From NCBI GenBank assembly GCA_028821125.1, contig JAPPHD010000001.1, positions 1 through 64,000 of the forward strand: a stretch of 64,000 bases of DNA. Direction: 5' to 3'. The stretch comes from Gammaproteobacteria bacterium. GTDB lineage: Bacteria > Pseudomonadota > Gammaproteobacteria > Pseudomonadales > Azotimanducaceae. How positions within the stretch are numbered: the first letter of the stretch is position 1; every line of letters begins with the position of its first letter. The notes beneath the pieces are model-generated. The model was not told where the DNA came from and searched no databases. It saw only the letters and a list, made by a program, of their open reading frames with translations. A program made the translations under genes and the position numbers. Positions 29,534 through 39,405 of this stretch are shown piece by piece.

Positions 29534-32473
29534 TCAGGCGCCAACAGACCAAGTGAGCGCCAGCTTGAACCGCCGGCCCTTGGCCGTGTGCGTGAACCCG
29601 TCGAACCCCTGTTCCAGGTTGGCGGCAGGCGCCCTGGCGCCGGTGACGTTCAGCGCCGAAAAAGCCAGGTTCAACCCGCGCGCCGGCAAGTGCCATTGCA
29701 GGGTCATGTCCCAGGTGAGGAAGCTGTCGATGCGCGGAACCGTGGTGTTCGGGATTTCATCCCGGTAGGAAGAGATGTAACCGAGGTGACTCGACAGCGC
29801 GAAGTCTTCGCGCAGCCAGGTCGCGGACAGGCGCACTTTCAGTTTCGGCATCGATGGCGCCAGGTTGTATCCGAAATTCAGCCGCCCCGCGGCATTGCGC
29901 TCCGGTTCCAGTCGCAGCCCGTTCTCGATCAGGGCCTCGACCCGGTAGTCGATCACATAGCCTGCCGCCAGCTCCGGAACGAGTTCTCCCCGTCCCAGGG
30001 GCAGGTGGCTGCTGAAATGCAGGTCGATGCCCGAAGTGCGGATGCCCGGCCAGTTCAGGAGCGGAATCTGTACACGGGCAATGTCGCCGGCCGCACAGGG
30101 CATGCCTCCCCTGGCGAGAATCCGGTCCGCACGCCCCTCGGGGCAGACCATGCGCGACGCCACCAGGTGCCGCGTTGCCTCATCCGCATACAGGTTGACC
30201 AGGGAGCCGTGCGGGGCTGCATCGATGACATCGTCGAACCGGTAATGCCAATAGTCCAGTGTCGCTTCGAGCGCGTCGTCGAGTATCAGTATCGCGCCCA
30301 GGTTGTACGTAAAGGCCGATTCCGGCTCAAGGTAGTCACCGCCGATTCGGTCCACGGGAATATAGGTACCGGTCTGCGCCACGAACTCCAGGGTAGTGAG
30401 CTTGTCTTCGTTCAGTTCGTCGGCCGATGGCGCCCGATAGGTCGTCTGCGCCGAACCCCTCAGCGCCAGGGCCTCGTTGATGTGCCAGCGCACCGCGAGT
30501 CGCGGGTCGAAACTGCTGGCCACATCGTAATCTTCGTAGTTTGCCGCCAGTTGCACGTGCACATGATCGGCCCAGGCGAACGCCAGTTCGGCAAACCCAC
30601 GGTGAACGGTCTGGTCCACGTCGTAGGGGTCGTAAGTGGTCGTGAAGGCATAAGGACCGAAACGGTCCCGTTCCGGGCAGCCCTTGTCGAAACGGACCTG
30701 GCAGGGATGAATCTCGAAGTTGCTCTCGTCCGTCGGGCGCGCGCCCGCATCGAAGCGGCGGTACTGGTAGCCCACGGCGTAGCTCAGCACGTCGTGGATC
30801 AGTTCGCCGCTGACCGTCCCATCGAACACCAGCAATTCGGTCCTGCTTTCGTTTTCCAGTACGTTTCCAAGCCAGGATGTGAGGGCGTCGCTGTTTGCCA
30901 GTTCCGGCCGATAGGTCGGGTTGGCTTCGTCCTCGAACCTCGCGCCGTATTGCGCCGAGTGCAGCAACGCATTGCTGAACGGATTGAAGTACTCGCAATC
31001 CCCCTGGCCCGGCGCGCGGCCCGCGATGTCGTCCCGATTCAGGCGCATCTTGGCGGGCGATGCGGAATCGGCGATGACGCCGACCCCGCAATCCGGCCCG
31101 CCGTAGCCGCGGAAGGCGAGAAACAGCCGCTCGGTGTAGGTTCCGGGATCTGTCATGACCGCCGTGCTCCGCGACCACGAAACGCCCAGGTCATAGTCGT
31201 GCGTGCGGTTGAGGAAGGTCGCCAGGCCGCCGAAAGACCCGGCCAGGCGCAACGTTTCGGATTTGCGTTCCACTTCCATCGCCGGACCGGCATTGCCGAT
31301 TGTGCGCCCGCGAAAGTACCAGGCATCGTCACCGGCACAGCGGCCGATGCCGGCGCCGTAGTCGTCGCACAGCGCCACGCGCCCGGGATGGTCCGGTGCG
31401 ATTTCGAGCACGTCGGTCCCCAGGAGGGTCACGAACGGATAAGAGGGAGAAACGCGGACGGAGGGCGTGCGGACCCGCGACCACAGCGCTTCAAGGTGGT
31501 ACTCGCCGGCTTCGCCCCAATCGCCGTTCAGTTCACTGAACAGCCGGTTGAACCGGGCATCGTCGATCAGGTCGAAGAACGACTGGTAGCGGTAGCGGCA
31601 GGTGCCCGGCTCGGCGACCCCGCCGAATTCCTCGCAGAGGGGGTCCACCACCACATCCGTGACATGACGGTCGGCGTCCCGCACCAGGTAGGCGCCGGGA
31701 TTGCCGAACGACGACCAGCCGCCCCGCTGCCCCGGACGCCACGCCGCCAATGTGTAGGGCCGCTCCCTTTCCCCCAGCCGGCGGTGGCGCTCGTGCTCGA
31801 AACTGGCCACCAGGTGGGCGCCACCGAACTCCCGGCCCCAGATGGCCCCGAACCTGGTGTTGCCCGCATCCTCGATGGCTTCGTGGGCGGCAGACAGGTC
31901 CAGGCCCTCGAAGTTCTTGCGCGTGGCGAAATTCACCACACCGCTCAGGGCATCCGACCCGTAGAGGGCGGAAGCGCCTTCCTTCAGTACCTCTACCCGT
32001 TCGACGGCAATCAGGGGCATGACGTTGATGTCCACGAAACGGCCGCCGATCAGGCGGGCCGGCAGATAGACCTGGCGCCGGCCGTTGATCAGCACCAGCG
32101 TGCGCGAGGCCCCCAGGCCCCGCAGGTTCACATTGCCAACGCTGCTGGCGACCGTGTTGTGCTGATTGGAGTTGAAGGCGCTGGAACGCTCACCGACCAC
32201 GCCGCGGCTGGCGCCGAGCCCCTTGAAGAAATCCGGCCAGGTCGGCGAGCCCCGGGCTTCCAGGCGGTCACGGTCCATCGAGGCTACCGCGTAAGGGGAG
32301 TCGATTGGCGTGCCCTTGATGGCCGTCCCGATTACCGTGACGGTTTCTATGAAGCCGCTGTGCGCATGCTCCGATTGATGGGCCGGCCCCGCATCGTCGT
32401 CTGCGGTTGCGGCGGTGGCAACAATCAGCGCAGCCACGCAGGCTGCCTTCGGACGGGGCGAAATCCAGCGCAT
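29534..32473 (-). CDS. TonB-dependent receptor
   Basis: NVNLRGLGASRTLVLINGRRQVYLP, VERVEVLKEGASALYGSDALSGVVNFATRKNFEG plug motifs; 979 aa. Confidence 0.92.
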   Translation of the reverse strand: MRWISPRPKAACVAALIVATAATADDDAGPAHQSEHAHSGFIETVTVIGTAIKGTPIDSPYAVASMDRDRLEARGSPTWPDFFKGLGASRGVVGERSSAFNSNQHNTVASSVGNVNLRGLGASRTLVLINGRRQVYLPARLIGGRFVDINVMPLIAVERVEVLKEGASALYGSDALSGVVNFATRKNFEGLDLSAAHEAIEDAGNTRFGAIWGREFGGAHLVASFEHERHRRLGERERPYTLAAWRPGQRGGWSSFGNPGAYLVRDADRHVTDVVVDPLCEEFGGVAEPGTCRYRYQSFFDLIDDARFNRLFSELNGDWGEAGEYHLEALWSRVRTPSVRVSPSYPFVTLLGTDVLEIAPDHPGRVALCDDYGAGIGRCAGDDAWYFRGRTIGNAGPAMEVERKSETLRLAGSFGGLATFLNRTHDYDLGVSWSRSTAVMTDPGTYTERLFLAFRGYGGPDCGVGVIADSASPAKMRLNRDDIAGRAPGQGDCEYFNPFSNALLHSAQYGARFEDEANPTYRPELANSDALTSWLGNVLENESRTELLVFDGTVSGELIHDVLSYAVGYQYRRFDAGARPTDESNFEIHPCQVRFDKGCPERDRFGPYAFTTTYDPYDVDQTVHRGFAELAFAWADHVHVQLAANYEDYDVASSFDPRLAVRWHINEALALRGSAQTTYRAPSADELNEDKLTTLEFVAQTGTYIPVDRIGGDYLEPESAFTYNLGAILILDDALEATLDYWHYRFDDVIDAAPHGSLVNLYADEATRHLVASRMVCPEGRADRILARGGMPCAAGDIARVQIPLLNWPGIRTSGIDLHFSSHLPLGRGELVPELAAGYVIDYRVEALIENGLRLEPERNAAGRLNFGYNLAPSMPKLKVRLSATWLREDFALSSHLGYISSYRDEIPNTTVPRIDSFLTWDMTLQWHLPARGLNLAFSALNVTGARAPAANLEQGFDGFTHTAKGRRFKLALTWSVGA

Positions 32474-32679
32474 TTGTCCCTGTGTCCGGCGCGGCGGTAC
32501 TGCTGCTGTTTCGCGCTTCCATTCGGTTCGACGTGGGCGGATTATGGTGGGAATTTCAAGGCATTGACAGCACGCGTGCCTGGCTTCGCATGGGCGTCAG
32601 AGGCGGCGATTGACTGCGTTCGGCGTTTTCGAACCGGGCGCCCGCCCACGCAGATGGTTCCGGGCAGGGAGTTGCTTGG

Positions 32680-33645
32680 CTAGGCGGGGTTAGCTCCGAA
32701 GGCAGCGGCGAACGAGTTCTCCGCCAGCGTCGCCAGTTCGGTTTCGGTGAGTTCGAGCGCCCGCGCGGCTCGCTCGAAGTTTTCATTGATGTAGCCGCCG
32801 AAGTAGGCCGGGTCGTCCGAGTTGACGGTGACGAGCAGCCCATGATCGAGCATCCGCTTCAGCGGATGGGCCGGCAACGAGTCGACAACCCCCAGCTTCA
32901 GGTTGGAGAGCGGGCAAACCGTCAGCGGCACCCGGTCCCGGCGCAGGCGCGCAATGAGCGCCTCGTCTTCGAGCGCCCGGTTGCCATGGTCGATGCGGTC
33001 GACACCCAGAACGTCCAGCGCCTCCCACACATACTCCGGCGGGCCCTCCTCGCCGGCGTGGGCCACGAGCCTGAATCCCTGGTCGCGGGCAGCGGCGAAG
33101 ACCCGCTCGAACTTCGACGGCGGGTTTCCCTTTTCGCTGGAATCCAGGCCCACGCCGACAATCTCGGAGTGATAGTCCGCGGTCTCTTCCAGCACATCGA
33201 AAGCGTCGCGCTCCGAAAGGTGGCGCAGAAAACACAGAATGAGCGAGACACCGGTGCCCCGCTCCCGCGCATCCCGCGTTGCGCTCATCAACCCCTCCAT
33301 GATCGTTCCGATGGGCACACCGCGTTCGAGGTGTGCCTGGGGGTCGAAGAAGTACTCGACGTGAGTGACGTTGTCCGCTTCCGCCCGGCGGAAATAGGCA
33401 TCGGCCAGGTCGTGGAAGTCTGCCTCTTCCCGCAGCACCTGCATGCCGGCGTAGTACAGGTCCAGGAAGTCCTGCAGGCAGGTGAAATCGTACGCCCGCC
33501 GGACCGCTTCGACGCTGTCGTAAGGCAAAGACACTCGGTTCCGTTGCGCCAGCTCGAACATCATCTCGGGCTCCAGGGAACCTTCGATGTGGATATGGAG
33601 TTCCGCTTTTGAAAGCCCCTGGACTATGGTGCGGTAGTCGGCCAT
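32680..33645 (-). CDS. add: Adenosine deaminase
   Basis: LSKAELHIHIEGSLEPEMM, VAHAGEEGPPEYVWEALDVLGVDRIDHGNRALED, PLTVCPLSNLKLGVV, VTVNSDDPAYFGGYINENF. Confidence 0.93.
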   Translation of the reverse strand: MADYRTIVQGLSKAELHIHIEGSLEPEMMFELAQRNRVSLPYDSVEAVRRAYDFTCLQDFLDLYYAGMQVLREEADFHDLADAYFRRAEADNVTHVEYFFDPQAHLERGVPIGTIMEGLMSATRDARERGTGVSLILCFLRHLSERDAFDVLEETADYHSEIVGVGLDSSEKGNPPSKFERVFAAARDQGFRLVAHAGEEGPPEYVWEALDVLGVDRIDHGNRALEDEALIARLRRDRVPLTVCPLSNLKLGVVDSLPAHPLKRMLDHGLLVTVNSDDPAYFGGYINENFERAARALELTETELATLAENSFAAAFGANPA

Positions 33646-33926
33646 ACGCAGGTTCCCTTTCCCTCGTAACGAACGTCGGCCTCACTCTATCCACTGCGCA
33701 ATCGCACAACCAGCCACTTGCGGATGCCGGCGGTCACCAGTGCCCGACGCGAAATGAGAGTCCTCCATAATGGAATCCTCGGGCGACCTGGACGAGGTGC
33801 CACAAGGGGCCCGCAACAACCTGACGGCGGCGGTTGCGGGTGTCGACCCGCAGCACCTGCCGACTTTTCAGCCGTGCCCGTCCGGTTGGCCCGCCTGTCG
33901 GGAATCCTGCCCGGTGGTGTGGAGGG

Positions 33927-34187
33927 TTAAATCTGTTCGACGACCCCGCCGGAGAGTGCGCCGTCGTAGCGCGCATAGTCGTCACGTGGACAGACGAAAC
34001 TCTGCCCACCGCAAAAACGCAATTGGAGGATCTTGCTCAGGGGGAAGAGGCGCCATCCTTCGGCAGATTCGCCATTGCTGGCCCCCGATACCTGATACGC
34101 CCGCAACGCAGGTTCGTTGTTCGCGTCTCGTCCATAGGCGTGCGGCTCAACAATGCGCCAACCAGGATGGCAATTCAGCTCCAGCAC
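33927..34187 (-). CDS. Short WYL-like domain fragment
   Basis: WRIVEPHAYGRDANNEPALRAYQVSGASNGESAEGWRLFPLSKI resembles the WYL-domain core; stand-alone ORF of 86 aa. Confidence 0.45.
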   Translation of the reverse strand: MLELNCHPGWRIVEPHAYGRDANNEPALRAYQVSGASNGESAEGWRLFPLSKILQLRFCGGQSFVCPRDDYARYDGALSGGVVEQI

Positions 34188-34318
34188 TCTCCGTTATTGA
34201 ATGGCCTCAATGATCGTGTCGTGCATTGCAGTCATCGTTTAACACCCGAACGCAGTATAGCGCCGGACATCGCCAGCCGTGTCGAGCGGGCAATACTACA
34301 GACGAAAATTGAAATGAG

Positions 34319-34324
34319 TATAAT
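34319..34324 (+). promoter_or_regulatory. Candidate -10 element (TATAAT) upstream of AbiEi
   Basis: Exact TATAAT in a locally AT-rich stretch 34 nt before the AbiEi ATG. Confidence 0.35.
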
Positions 34325-34357
34325 ACATGACAGATAAATTTCTATAAAAGAAATGAA

Positions 34358-35194
34358 ATGAGAAAAAAATATAATTCAACGTTCAAGACGATGGGGCCAC
34401 GGGTTGCGCAACTGGTCACCGAACTGAACGAACAGAACCGTACGACGTTTGCCATACCCGATGTGGCGTCGATCACCGGTTTGCCGCCGGCTTCGTGTCG
34501 AAACCTGGTGCACAAGGCGTGCCGGCGCGGTGTGATGACACGGCTCAAGCCCGGGCTGTACAACCTGGTCCCGTTTTCGATGGGTCGGGCGAGCGAGTTC
34601 GTTGACGACCCCCGCCTGATCGCACACGAGATGGTCAAATCAAACCCATATTACATCTCGCACGGCACGGCATTCGAAATCCATCGCATGGTGACGCAAC
34701 CGGTTCTGAGGGTGCATGTCTCCTGCACGAAACGACTGCGGTCACAAATCGTGGGTGGCTATCCGTTCAAGTTCACACAGCTTCGCGATTCCCAGGTATT
34801 CGGGACCATGAAGCACTGGGTGAACAAGGAGCAATGCGCCGTGGTTAGCGATCTGGAGCGTACGGTCGTTGACGGATTGCGGCACCCCGCCTTTCTCGGA
34901 GGCATCACGGAGGTGGCCAAAGGACTGTGGATGCAGCATGAGGCCATGAATGTGCCGCGCCTTGTCGAATACGCCACGCGTTTGGGCGTTGGCGCCGTCA
35001 TCCGGCGGTTGGGATATCTGCTTGATCTGTACCGGCTGGCAAATAACGACACGCTGGACGAATTGCGTGCGCAGTTAACCGACACGTACCAGCGCCTGGA
35101 CCCGCTGATGCCCGGTGAGGGGAGGCACCTGTCGCGGTGGCGCCTGCAACTGAACGTCTCGCCGGAAGAACTCGATGCCGTGAGGTATGGCTGA
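34358..35194 (+). CDS. AbiEi-like type IV antitoxin
   Basis: N-terminal wHTH (TFAIPDVASITGLPPASCRNLVHKACRRGVMTRLKPGLYNLVP), YISHGTAFEIHRMVTQP; adjacent to an AbiEii toxin. Confidence 0.82.
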   Translation: MRKKYNSTFKTMGPRVAQLVTELNEQNRTTFAIPDVASITGLPPASCRNLVHKACRRGVMTRLKPGLYNLVPFSMGRASEFVDDPRLIAHEMVKSNPYYISHGTAFEIHRMVTQPVLRVHVSCTKRLRSQIVGGYPFKFTQLRDSQVFGTMKHWVNKEQCAVVSDLERTVVDGLRHPAFLGGITEVAKGLWMQHEAMNVPRLVEYATRLGVGAVIRRLGYLLDLYRLANNDTLDELRAQLTDTYQRLDPLMPGEGRHLSRWRLQLNVSPEELDAVRYG

Positions 35195-36045
35195 TGATTC
35201 CCCAACGAAACATATCCTTGATCGCCAACGATCTCGCAGTCGAGAGCGGCAGGCGAATTCCCGAGGCCGTCATTGAACGCGACTACGTCCTCGCCTGGTT
35301 TTTGAACGGACTCGCAGAGCACCCGTTGCGTGATCGCCTGGCGTTCAAGGGCGGCACTGCACTGAGGCGGTGCTGGTTCATCGGTTACCGGTTTTCGGAG
35401 GATATGGATTTCACGCTGACAGGCCCGCTTGTCATTGAGGACATCCAGGCGGGCTTCCGAGACATCTACGCTGCGGTCGAGTCCGCCAGCGGGGTGCGTT
35501 TCCGGATTGGCCGGGAAGCTCGCCGGCAAGGCCGCAACAACCACACGTTCTACCTGGAATACCAGGGGCCGTTGCCGACAACCAACGATGTAAAGGTCGA
35601 CATCACCATTGACGAGAAAATCTGTTTCCCGCTAATCGATCGCCCGATCCTTCGTCAATACGAGAAATTTGACGACCTGCCTGAAGGCACCACTGTCAAG
35701 TCGTACAGTCTTGAGGAAATTGTCGTCGAGAAAATCGCTGCGTTGAGTGATCGGGCCAGAAATCAACCTCGGGATCTGTACGATCTGTGGTTCCTGCTGG
35801 AGCACGGGGAATTTTGGCTTCCCGGGCTGAAGTCCGAATTCGAAGAAAAGCTGGCCTTCAGGGGGCGCTCGGCCGAGAGTGTCTTGGAGGACGTTGCCAC
35901 CAAAGAAGAACGCCTGCGCCGTCTTTGGGAGCAACGCCTTGCTCAACAGATGAGCAACCTGCCCCCCTTTGACAACGTGTTTCGGGACGTCAGCCGAAAA
36001 CTCCGCTCAGCCGATCTGGCCCCCAACAAACTCAGCCGCTCTTAA
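35194..36045 (+). CDS. AbiEii/AbiGii family nucleotidyltransferase toxin
   Basis: VIERDYVLAWFLNGLAEHPLRDRLAFKGGTALRRCWFIGYRFSEDMDFTL (GG-TAL...D-D), VEKIAALSDRARNQPRDLYDLWFL. ATG overlaps the antitoxin stop (TGATG). Confidence 0.88.
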   Translation: MIPQRNISLIANDLAVESGRRIPEAVIERDYVLAWFLNGLAEHPLRDRLAFKGGTALRRCWFIGYRFSEDMDFTLTGPLVIEDIQAGFRDIYAAVESASGVRFRIGREARRQGRNNHTFYLEYQGPLPTTNDVKVDITIDEKICFPLIDRPILRQYEKFDDLPEGTTVKSYSLEEIVVEKIAALSDRARNQPRDLYDLWFLLEHGEFWLPGLKSEFEEKLAFRGRSAESVLEDVATKEERLRRLWEQRLAQQMSNLPPFDNVFRDVSRKLRSADLAPNKLSRS

Positions 36046-36109
36046 AAACGACCATCACGGTTCGGTGTTATCGTACGTCCTGACGCGTGTTTGCAAACAC
36101 CCAGCCTCG

Positions 36110-36200
36110 GGTTCTGTGGTATTCGAACCCACGGATCCCGTGAGAGATCACCTGATTTCGAGCCAGGCCCGTTCGGCCAGCTCCGGCACCGTAAACGTCA
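36110..36200 (-). other. Degenerate tRNA-Ser(CGA)-like remnant
   Basis: Minus strand: ...TGGCCGAACGGGCCTGGCTCGAAATCAGGTGATCTCTCACGGGATCCGTGGGTTCGAATACCAC. Anticodon arm CCTGG-CTCGAAA-TCAGG and T-loop TTCGAAT, but a mismatched T-stem, short D-loop and no paired acceptor stem. Confidence 0.35.
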
Positions 36201-36365
36201 GAACCGAAAGAGCGGCGAGCGGCAGATGGCTCATAATCTACACCGATCATTCCGCTTTGCGTCTTGCATATGGCTTCCGCATCGAAGACGCCGACCAGCC
36301 CAGAGTGAAAATCCAATCAAAATTGGCTACTATTTGATTTAATTTGCCGGTTCAACCTACTCATC

Positions 36366-37601
36366 ATGTGGATTTGGCAACGTCCTGACTGGCCCAAGTT
36401 TCAATTTGACGCAGACCGCTTGGCGGGCGCGTCGTCCCTTTTTGTGTCGGCTGACGCCGAGCTTGTGGGACGGGTCGAGGTCGGCGAAGCCGACTGCCGG
36501 GCCGATCTTGCCGTTGAGTTGATGCTTTCCGAGGCCATTGCCTCCTACGCGATCGAGGGCGAGTCCCTCGACAGAGACTCCGTCCGCTCCTCCCTCCTCA
36601 ACGTCATGGGGCGCCTGTCCGAAAGCCCGCCGCAGGAGGCGGGGGATGCGGAGGACGGCGCAGTCTCCCTGATCGTGGATGTCCGCCGCAACTGGGACGC
36701 GCCCCTGAGCCAGCAGCGACTTGGCGCTTGGCAGGCCATGGCGCTCGCCGGGCGACGGATGAGTTCGCTTCAACGCGGCAGGTATCGGCGCGGGCCGGAG
36801 ACGATGAGCATCGTCAGCGGCAACCCCTATGGCCCCAAAGGCACCCGGGTCCACTACGAAGCCCCGCCTTCGGACAGGGTGCCTGCTGAGATGGATCGTT
36901 TCATTGAGTGGTTCAACGGCTCCAGGGGGGACATTGACGGCTTGGCGCGCGCGGCAGTGGCGCATCTCTGGTTCGAAAAAATCCACCCGTTCGACGACGG
37001 CAACGGACGCGTTGGCCGGGCGCTGTCCGACATGGCCATCTCACAAGCGCTGGGCCGCCCTACGCTGTCCTGCCTCGCGACGGCCATCAACGAGGACCGA
37101 GCCGGCTACTACGCCGCGCTGGACGGGGCGGGGCGGGACGGCATGAATGTCGACCCGTTTCTGTACTACTTCTCCGAGACAGCGCTCCGATCGCAGTCCA
37201 TCGCTCTGCGGGAGGTGCGCTTCGTGCTGGGCAAGACACGCTTCCTCGACCAGTTCGGGGGCAGGTTCAACCCCCGCCAGCGCAAGGCGGCGCTTCGCAT
37301 GCTTGAAGAGGGTTCGAAGGGCTTCCAGGTCGGGCTTTCCCCCAGGAACTACAGGGCCATCACCAAGGCCTCCAGCGCCACGGCAACCAGGGATCTTGCC
37401 GGGCTTGTCCGCATGGGCGCCATGACGGCAACGGGAAAGGGGCGCAGCTTGCGGTACGCGATCAGGCTGCTGGACAGTCCGCCACACCTGCTTGAGGAGA
37501 TGCTCGGCGAAGGAGGTAACGCCCTTGGCGGCACCGGCGCGGCTCACGCTCCACGCGGCGCGAAAACGCCTCGTCCCGGAGGGCCTCGTCCAAGTCCCTG
37601 A
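36366..37601 (+). CDS. Fic family protein (class II, N-terminal inhibitory motif)
   Basis: HPFDDGNGRVGRALSDM Fic motif; N-terminal SYAIEGES fits (S/T)xxxE(G/N). Confidence 0.9.
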   Translation: MWIWQRPDWPKFQFDADRLAGASSLFVSADAELVGRVEVGEADCRADLAVELMLSEAIASYAIEGESLDRDSVRSSLLNVMGRLSESPPQEAGDAEDGAVSLIVDVRRNWDAPLSQQRLGAWQAMALAGRRMSSLQRGRYRRGPETMSIVSGNPYGPKGTRVHYEAPPSDRVPAEMDRFIEWFNGSRGDIDGLARAAVAHLWFEKIHPFDDGNGRVGRALSDMAISQALGRPTLSCLATAINEDRAGYYAALDGAGRDGMNVDPFLYYFSETALRSQSIALREVRFVLGKTRFLDQFGGRFNPRQRKAALRMLEEGSKGFQVGLSPRNYRAITKASSATATRDLAGLVRMGAMTATGKGRSLRYAIRLLDSPPHLLEEMLGEGGNALGGTGAAHAPRGAKTPRPGGPRPSP

Positions 37602-37708
37602 ACTACGCACGGGGACGGCGCTGGACCCCGCCCCTGGCGCTGCCGTGGGAAGGCTGTAGCCCAGGACGGAGACCCCTTCGCCATCGAGCGTTCACCTTCC
37701 GAAACCTC

Positions 37709-37749
37709 TATTCGGAATATCCTCTATATTATATTATTCGACACGAATA
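37709..37749. promoter_or_regulatory. Two palindromic operator-like sites upstream of HipB-like gene
   Basis: TATTC-G-GAATA (37709-37719) and TATTCG-ACA-CGAATA (37735-37749) flank an AT-rich tatattatatta tract. Confidence 0.5.
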
Positions 37750-37763
37750 AGGCATAACAAAGG

Positions 37764-38096
37764 ATGGCATCAGCTATGCCGCACTACAACATGCTGCCCC
37801 ACAGCGTCCGAGAGGCGATACGACAGGCTCGGGCCGAGCAAGGTTGGACCCAGACCGAAGCCGGGCAACGTGCGGGACTCACGCAGAAGCACCTCTCCGA
37901 CATCGAACGCGGGAAGTTGATGCCCCGTTTCGATACGCTCTACGAGCTGCTTCTCGCGCTCGGCCTCGACCTGGTTCTGGTTCCGCGTACACTGACCCCG
38001 ACCGTCAACGCGCTCGTGCACGATTTGACCAATCCGGACGGGCAGAGCGCTTTGCAGGCCCCCGTGTTTTCCTCGGAGGCGTACCGGGATGGCTGA
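37764..38096 (+). CDS. XRE-family HTH, HipB-like antitoxin
   Basis: AIRQARAEQGWTQTEAGQRAGLTQKHLSDIERGKLMPRFDTLYELLLALGLDLVL; precedes and overlaps HipA. Confidence 0.85.
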   Translation: MASAMPHYNMLPHSVREAIRQARAEQGWTQTEAGQRAGLTQKHLSDIERGKLMPRFDTLYELLLALGLDLVLVPRTLTPTVNALVHDLTNPDGQSALQAPVFSSEAYRDG

Positions 38097-39405
38097 GGGG
38101 CGTCAACCACATCGTTTGAATGCCGTGGATGTCTGGCTCGGCGAAGTCCCCGTCGGGCGCATCATGCGGGCGGCCGGGGGAGGCATTCTTTTCACGATCG
38201 GCGAGGCGTACGCCGAATTGCAGCGAAGGCCCATCCTGAGCCAGTGTTATGAACTGCCCGGCGGAAAGGTATCCACTGCTGTCCGCGTCTACCCGGGGCA
38301 CCTGCCGCCATTCTTCGAGAACCTGCTCCCCGAAGGCCCCTTGAAACAGCTATTGGCCAGACGGGCGAACGTCGACCCGAACGACCAGTTGTCTTTGCTT
38401 GGGGCGCTTGGAGAAGACTTGCCGGGAGCGGTGAAGGTGGTCCGGGCGTCGCAGCCCTGGCCGTCAACGGTACGCATGGATGACGCCATGTTCAGCGGCA
38501 CCGCGTTGCGGTTTTCCCTGGCGGGCGTCCAACTCAAACTTTCGGCCTTTGCCGGGGCGAACGGAACCCTCACCGTTCCCGCAACGGGCGCCGGCGGTTC
38601 CTGGATACTGAAGCTGCCCGCAAAAGGGGGATGGGCTAGGTTGCCGGAGAACGAGTACGCGATGATGAGACTCGCGAAAAAGGTCGGGATTCCGGTTCCC
38701 CACGTTGAGGTCGTGCCGATGAAGAGCATTGCCGGACTGCCGCATGAGGTTCGGGAAGTTGAGGGAGACGCCTTCGCCGTCAAGAGATTCGACCGCAAAG
38801 ACGGTGGCCGGGTGCACATGGAGGACTTCGCACAGGTGTTCGGCGTTCGCCCGGAAGCCAAGTATGCCGGGCACAGTTACGCCAACATCGCGGATGTTCT
38901 GGCCACGGTGTCGGGGCAGCAATCCGTCGCTGATTTCGTGGATCGCGTCATGTTTTCGGCTTTGATCGGCAACGGCGACATGCACCTGAAAAACTGGACC
39001 CTGCTATACGCCGGCACAAACCCGCCCGCCCTGAGCCCCGCGTATGACTTTGTCTCTACAATCCCGCATTTGCGAGACGACGACCTCGCGCTGGGATTTG
39101 GCGGAAGCAAAGACTTTTTCGCCTTTGACCGGCGCAGAATCGAGAAGTTTTCGAGTGCGGCCCGCATCCCCTTGGCGATGACGCTGTCGCGGTGTCGAAC
39201 CATCGCCGAGAAGACCATGCAGGCATGGAAGGACCACGAGGAAAGAGGGTTGCTCCCCGCTCGCGATGACGCGCTGATCGACGCAATGATCCAGGCCGTC
39301 GCACGGAACGTGCTTGGCGGGCACAAGCCTCTCAAACGTCACGCTATCGGGCAGATCAAAGCACCCGATCTGGAATTCGACGATCAGACCGAACCGAGTC
39401 CTTGA
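38089..39405 (+). CDS. HipA-like serine/threonine kinase toxin
   Basis: PPFFENLLPEG, GVQLKLSAF, NEYAMMRLAKKVGIPVPHVE, AVKRFDR, MFSALIGNGDMHLKNWTLLY, LSPAYDFVSTI. Confidence 0.92.
   Translation: MAEGRQPHRLNAVDVWLGEVPVGRIMRAAGGGILFTIGEAYAELQRRPILSQCYELPGGKVSTAVRVYPGHLPPFFENLLPEGPLKQLLARRANVDPNDQLSLLGALGEDLPGAVKVVRASQPWPSTVRMDDAMFSGTALRFSLAGVQLKLSAFAGANGTLTVPATGAGGSWILKLPAKGGWARLPENEYAMMRLAKKVGIPVPHVEVVPMKSIAGLPHEVREVEGDAFAVKRFDRKDGGRVHMEDFAQVFGVRPEAKYAGHSYANIADVLATVSGQQSVADFVDRVMFSALIGNGDMHLKNWTLLYAGTNPPALSPAYDFVSTIPHLRDDDLALGFGGSKDFFAFDRRRIEKFSSAARIPLAMTLSRCRTIAEKTMQAWKDHEERGLLPARDDALIDAMIQAVARNVLGGHKPLKRHAIGQIKAPDLEFDDQTEPSP

Noticed and set aside
29483-32683. 1066-aa plus-strand ORF
   Set aside because: Antisense shadow of a clear TonB-dependent receptor gene.
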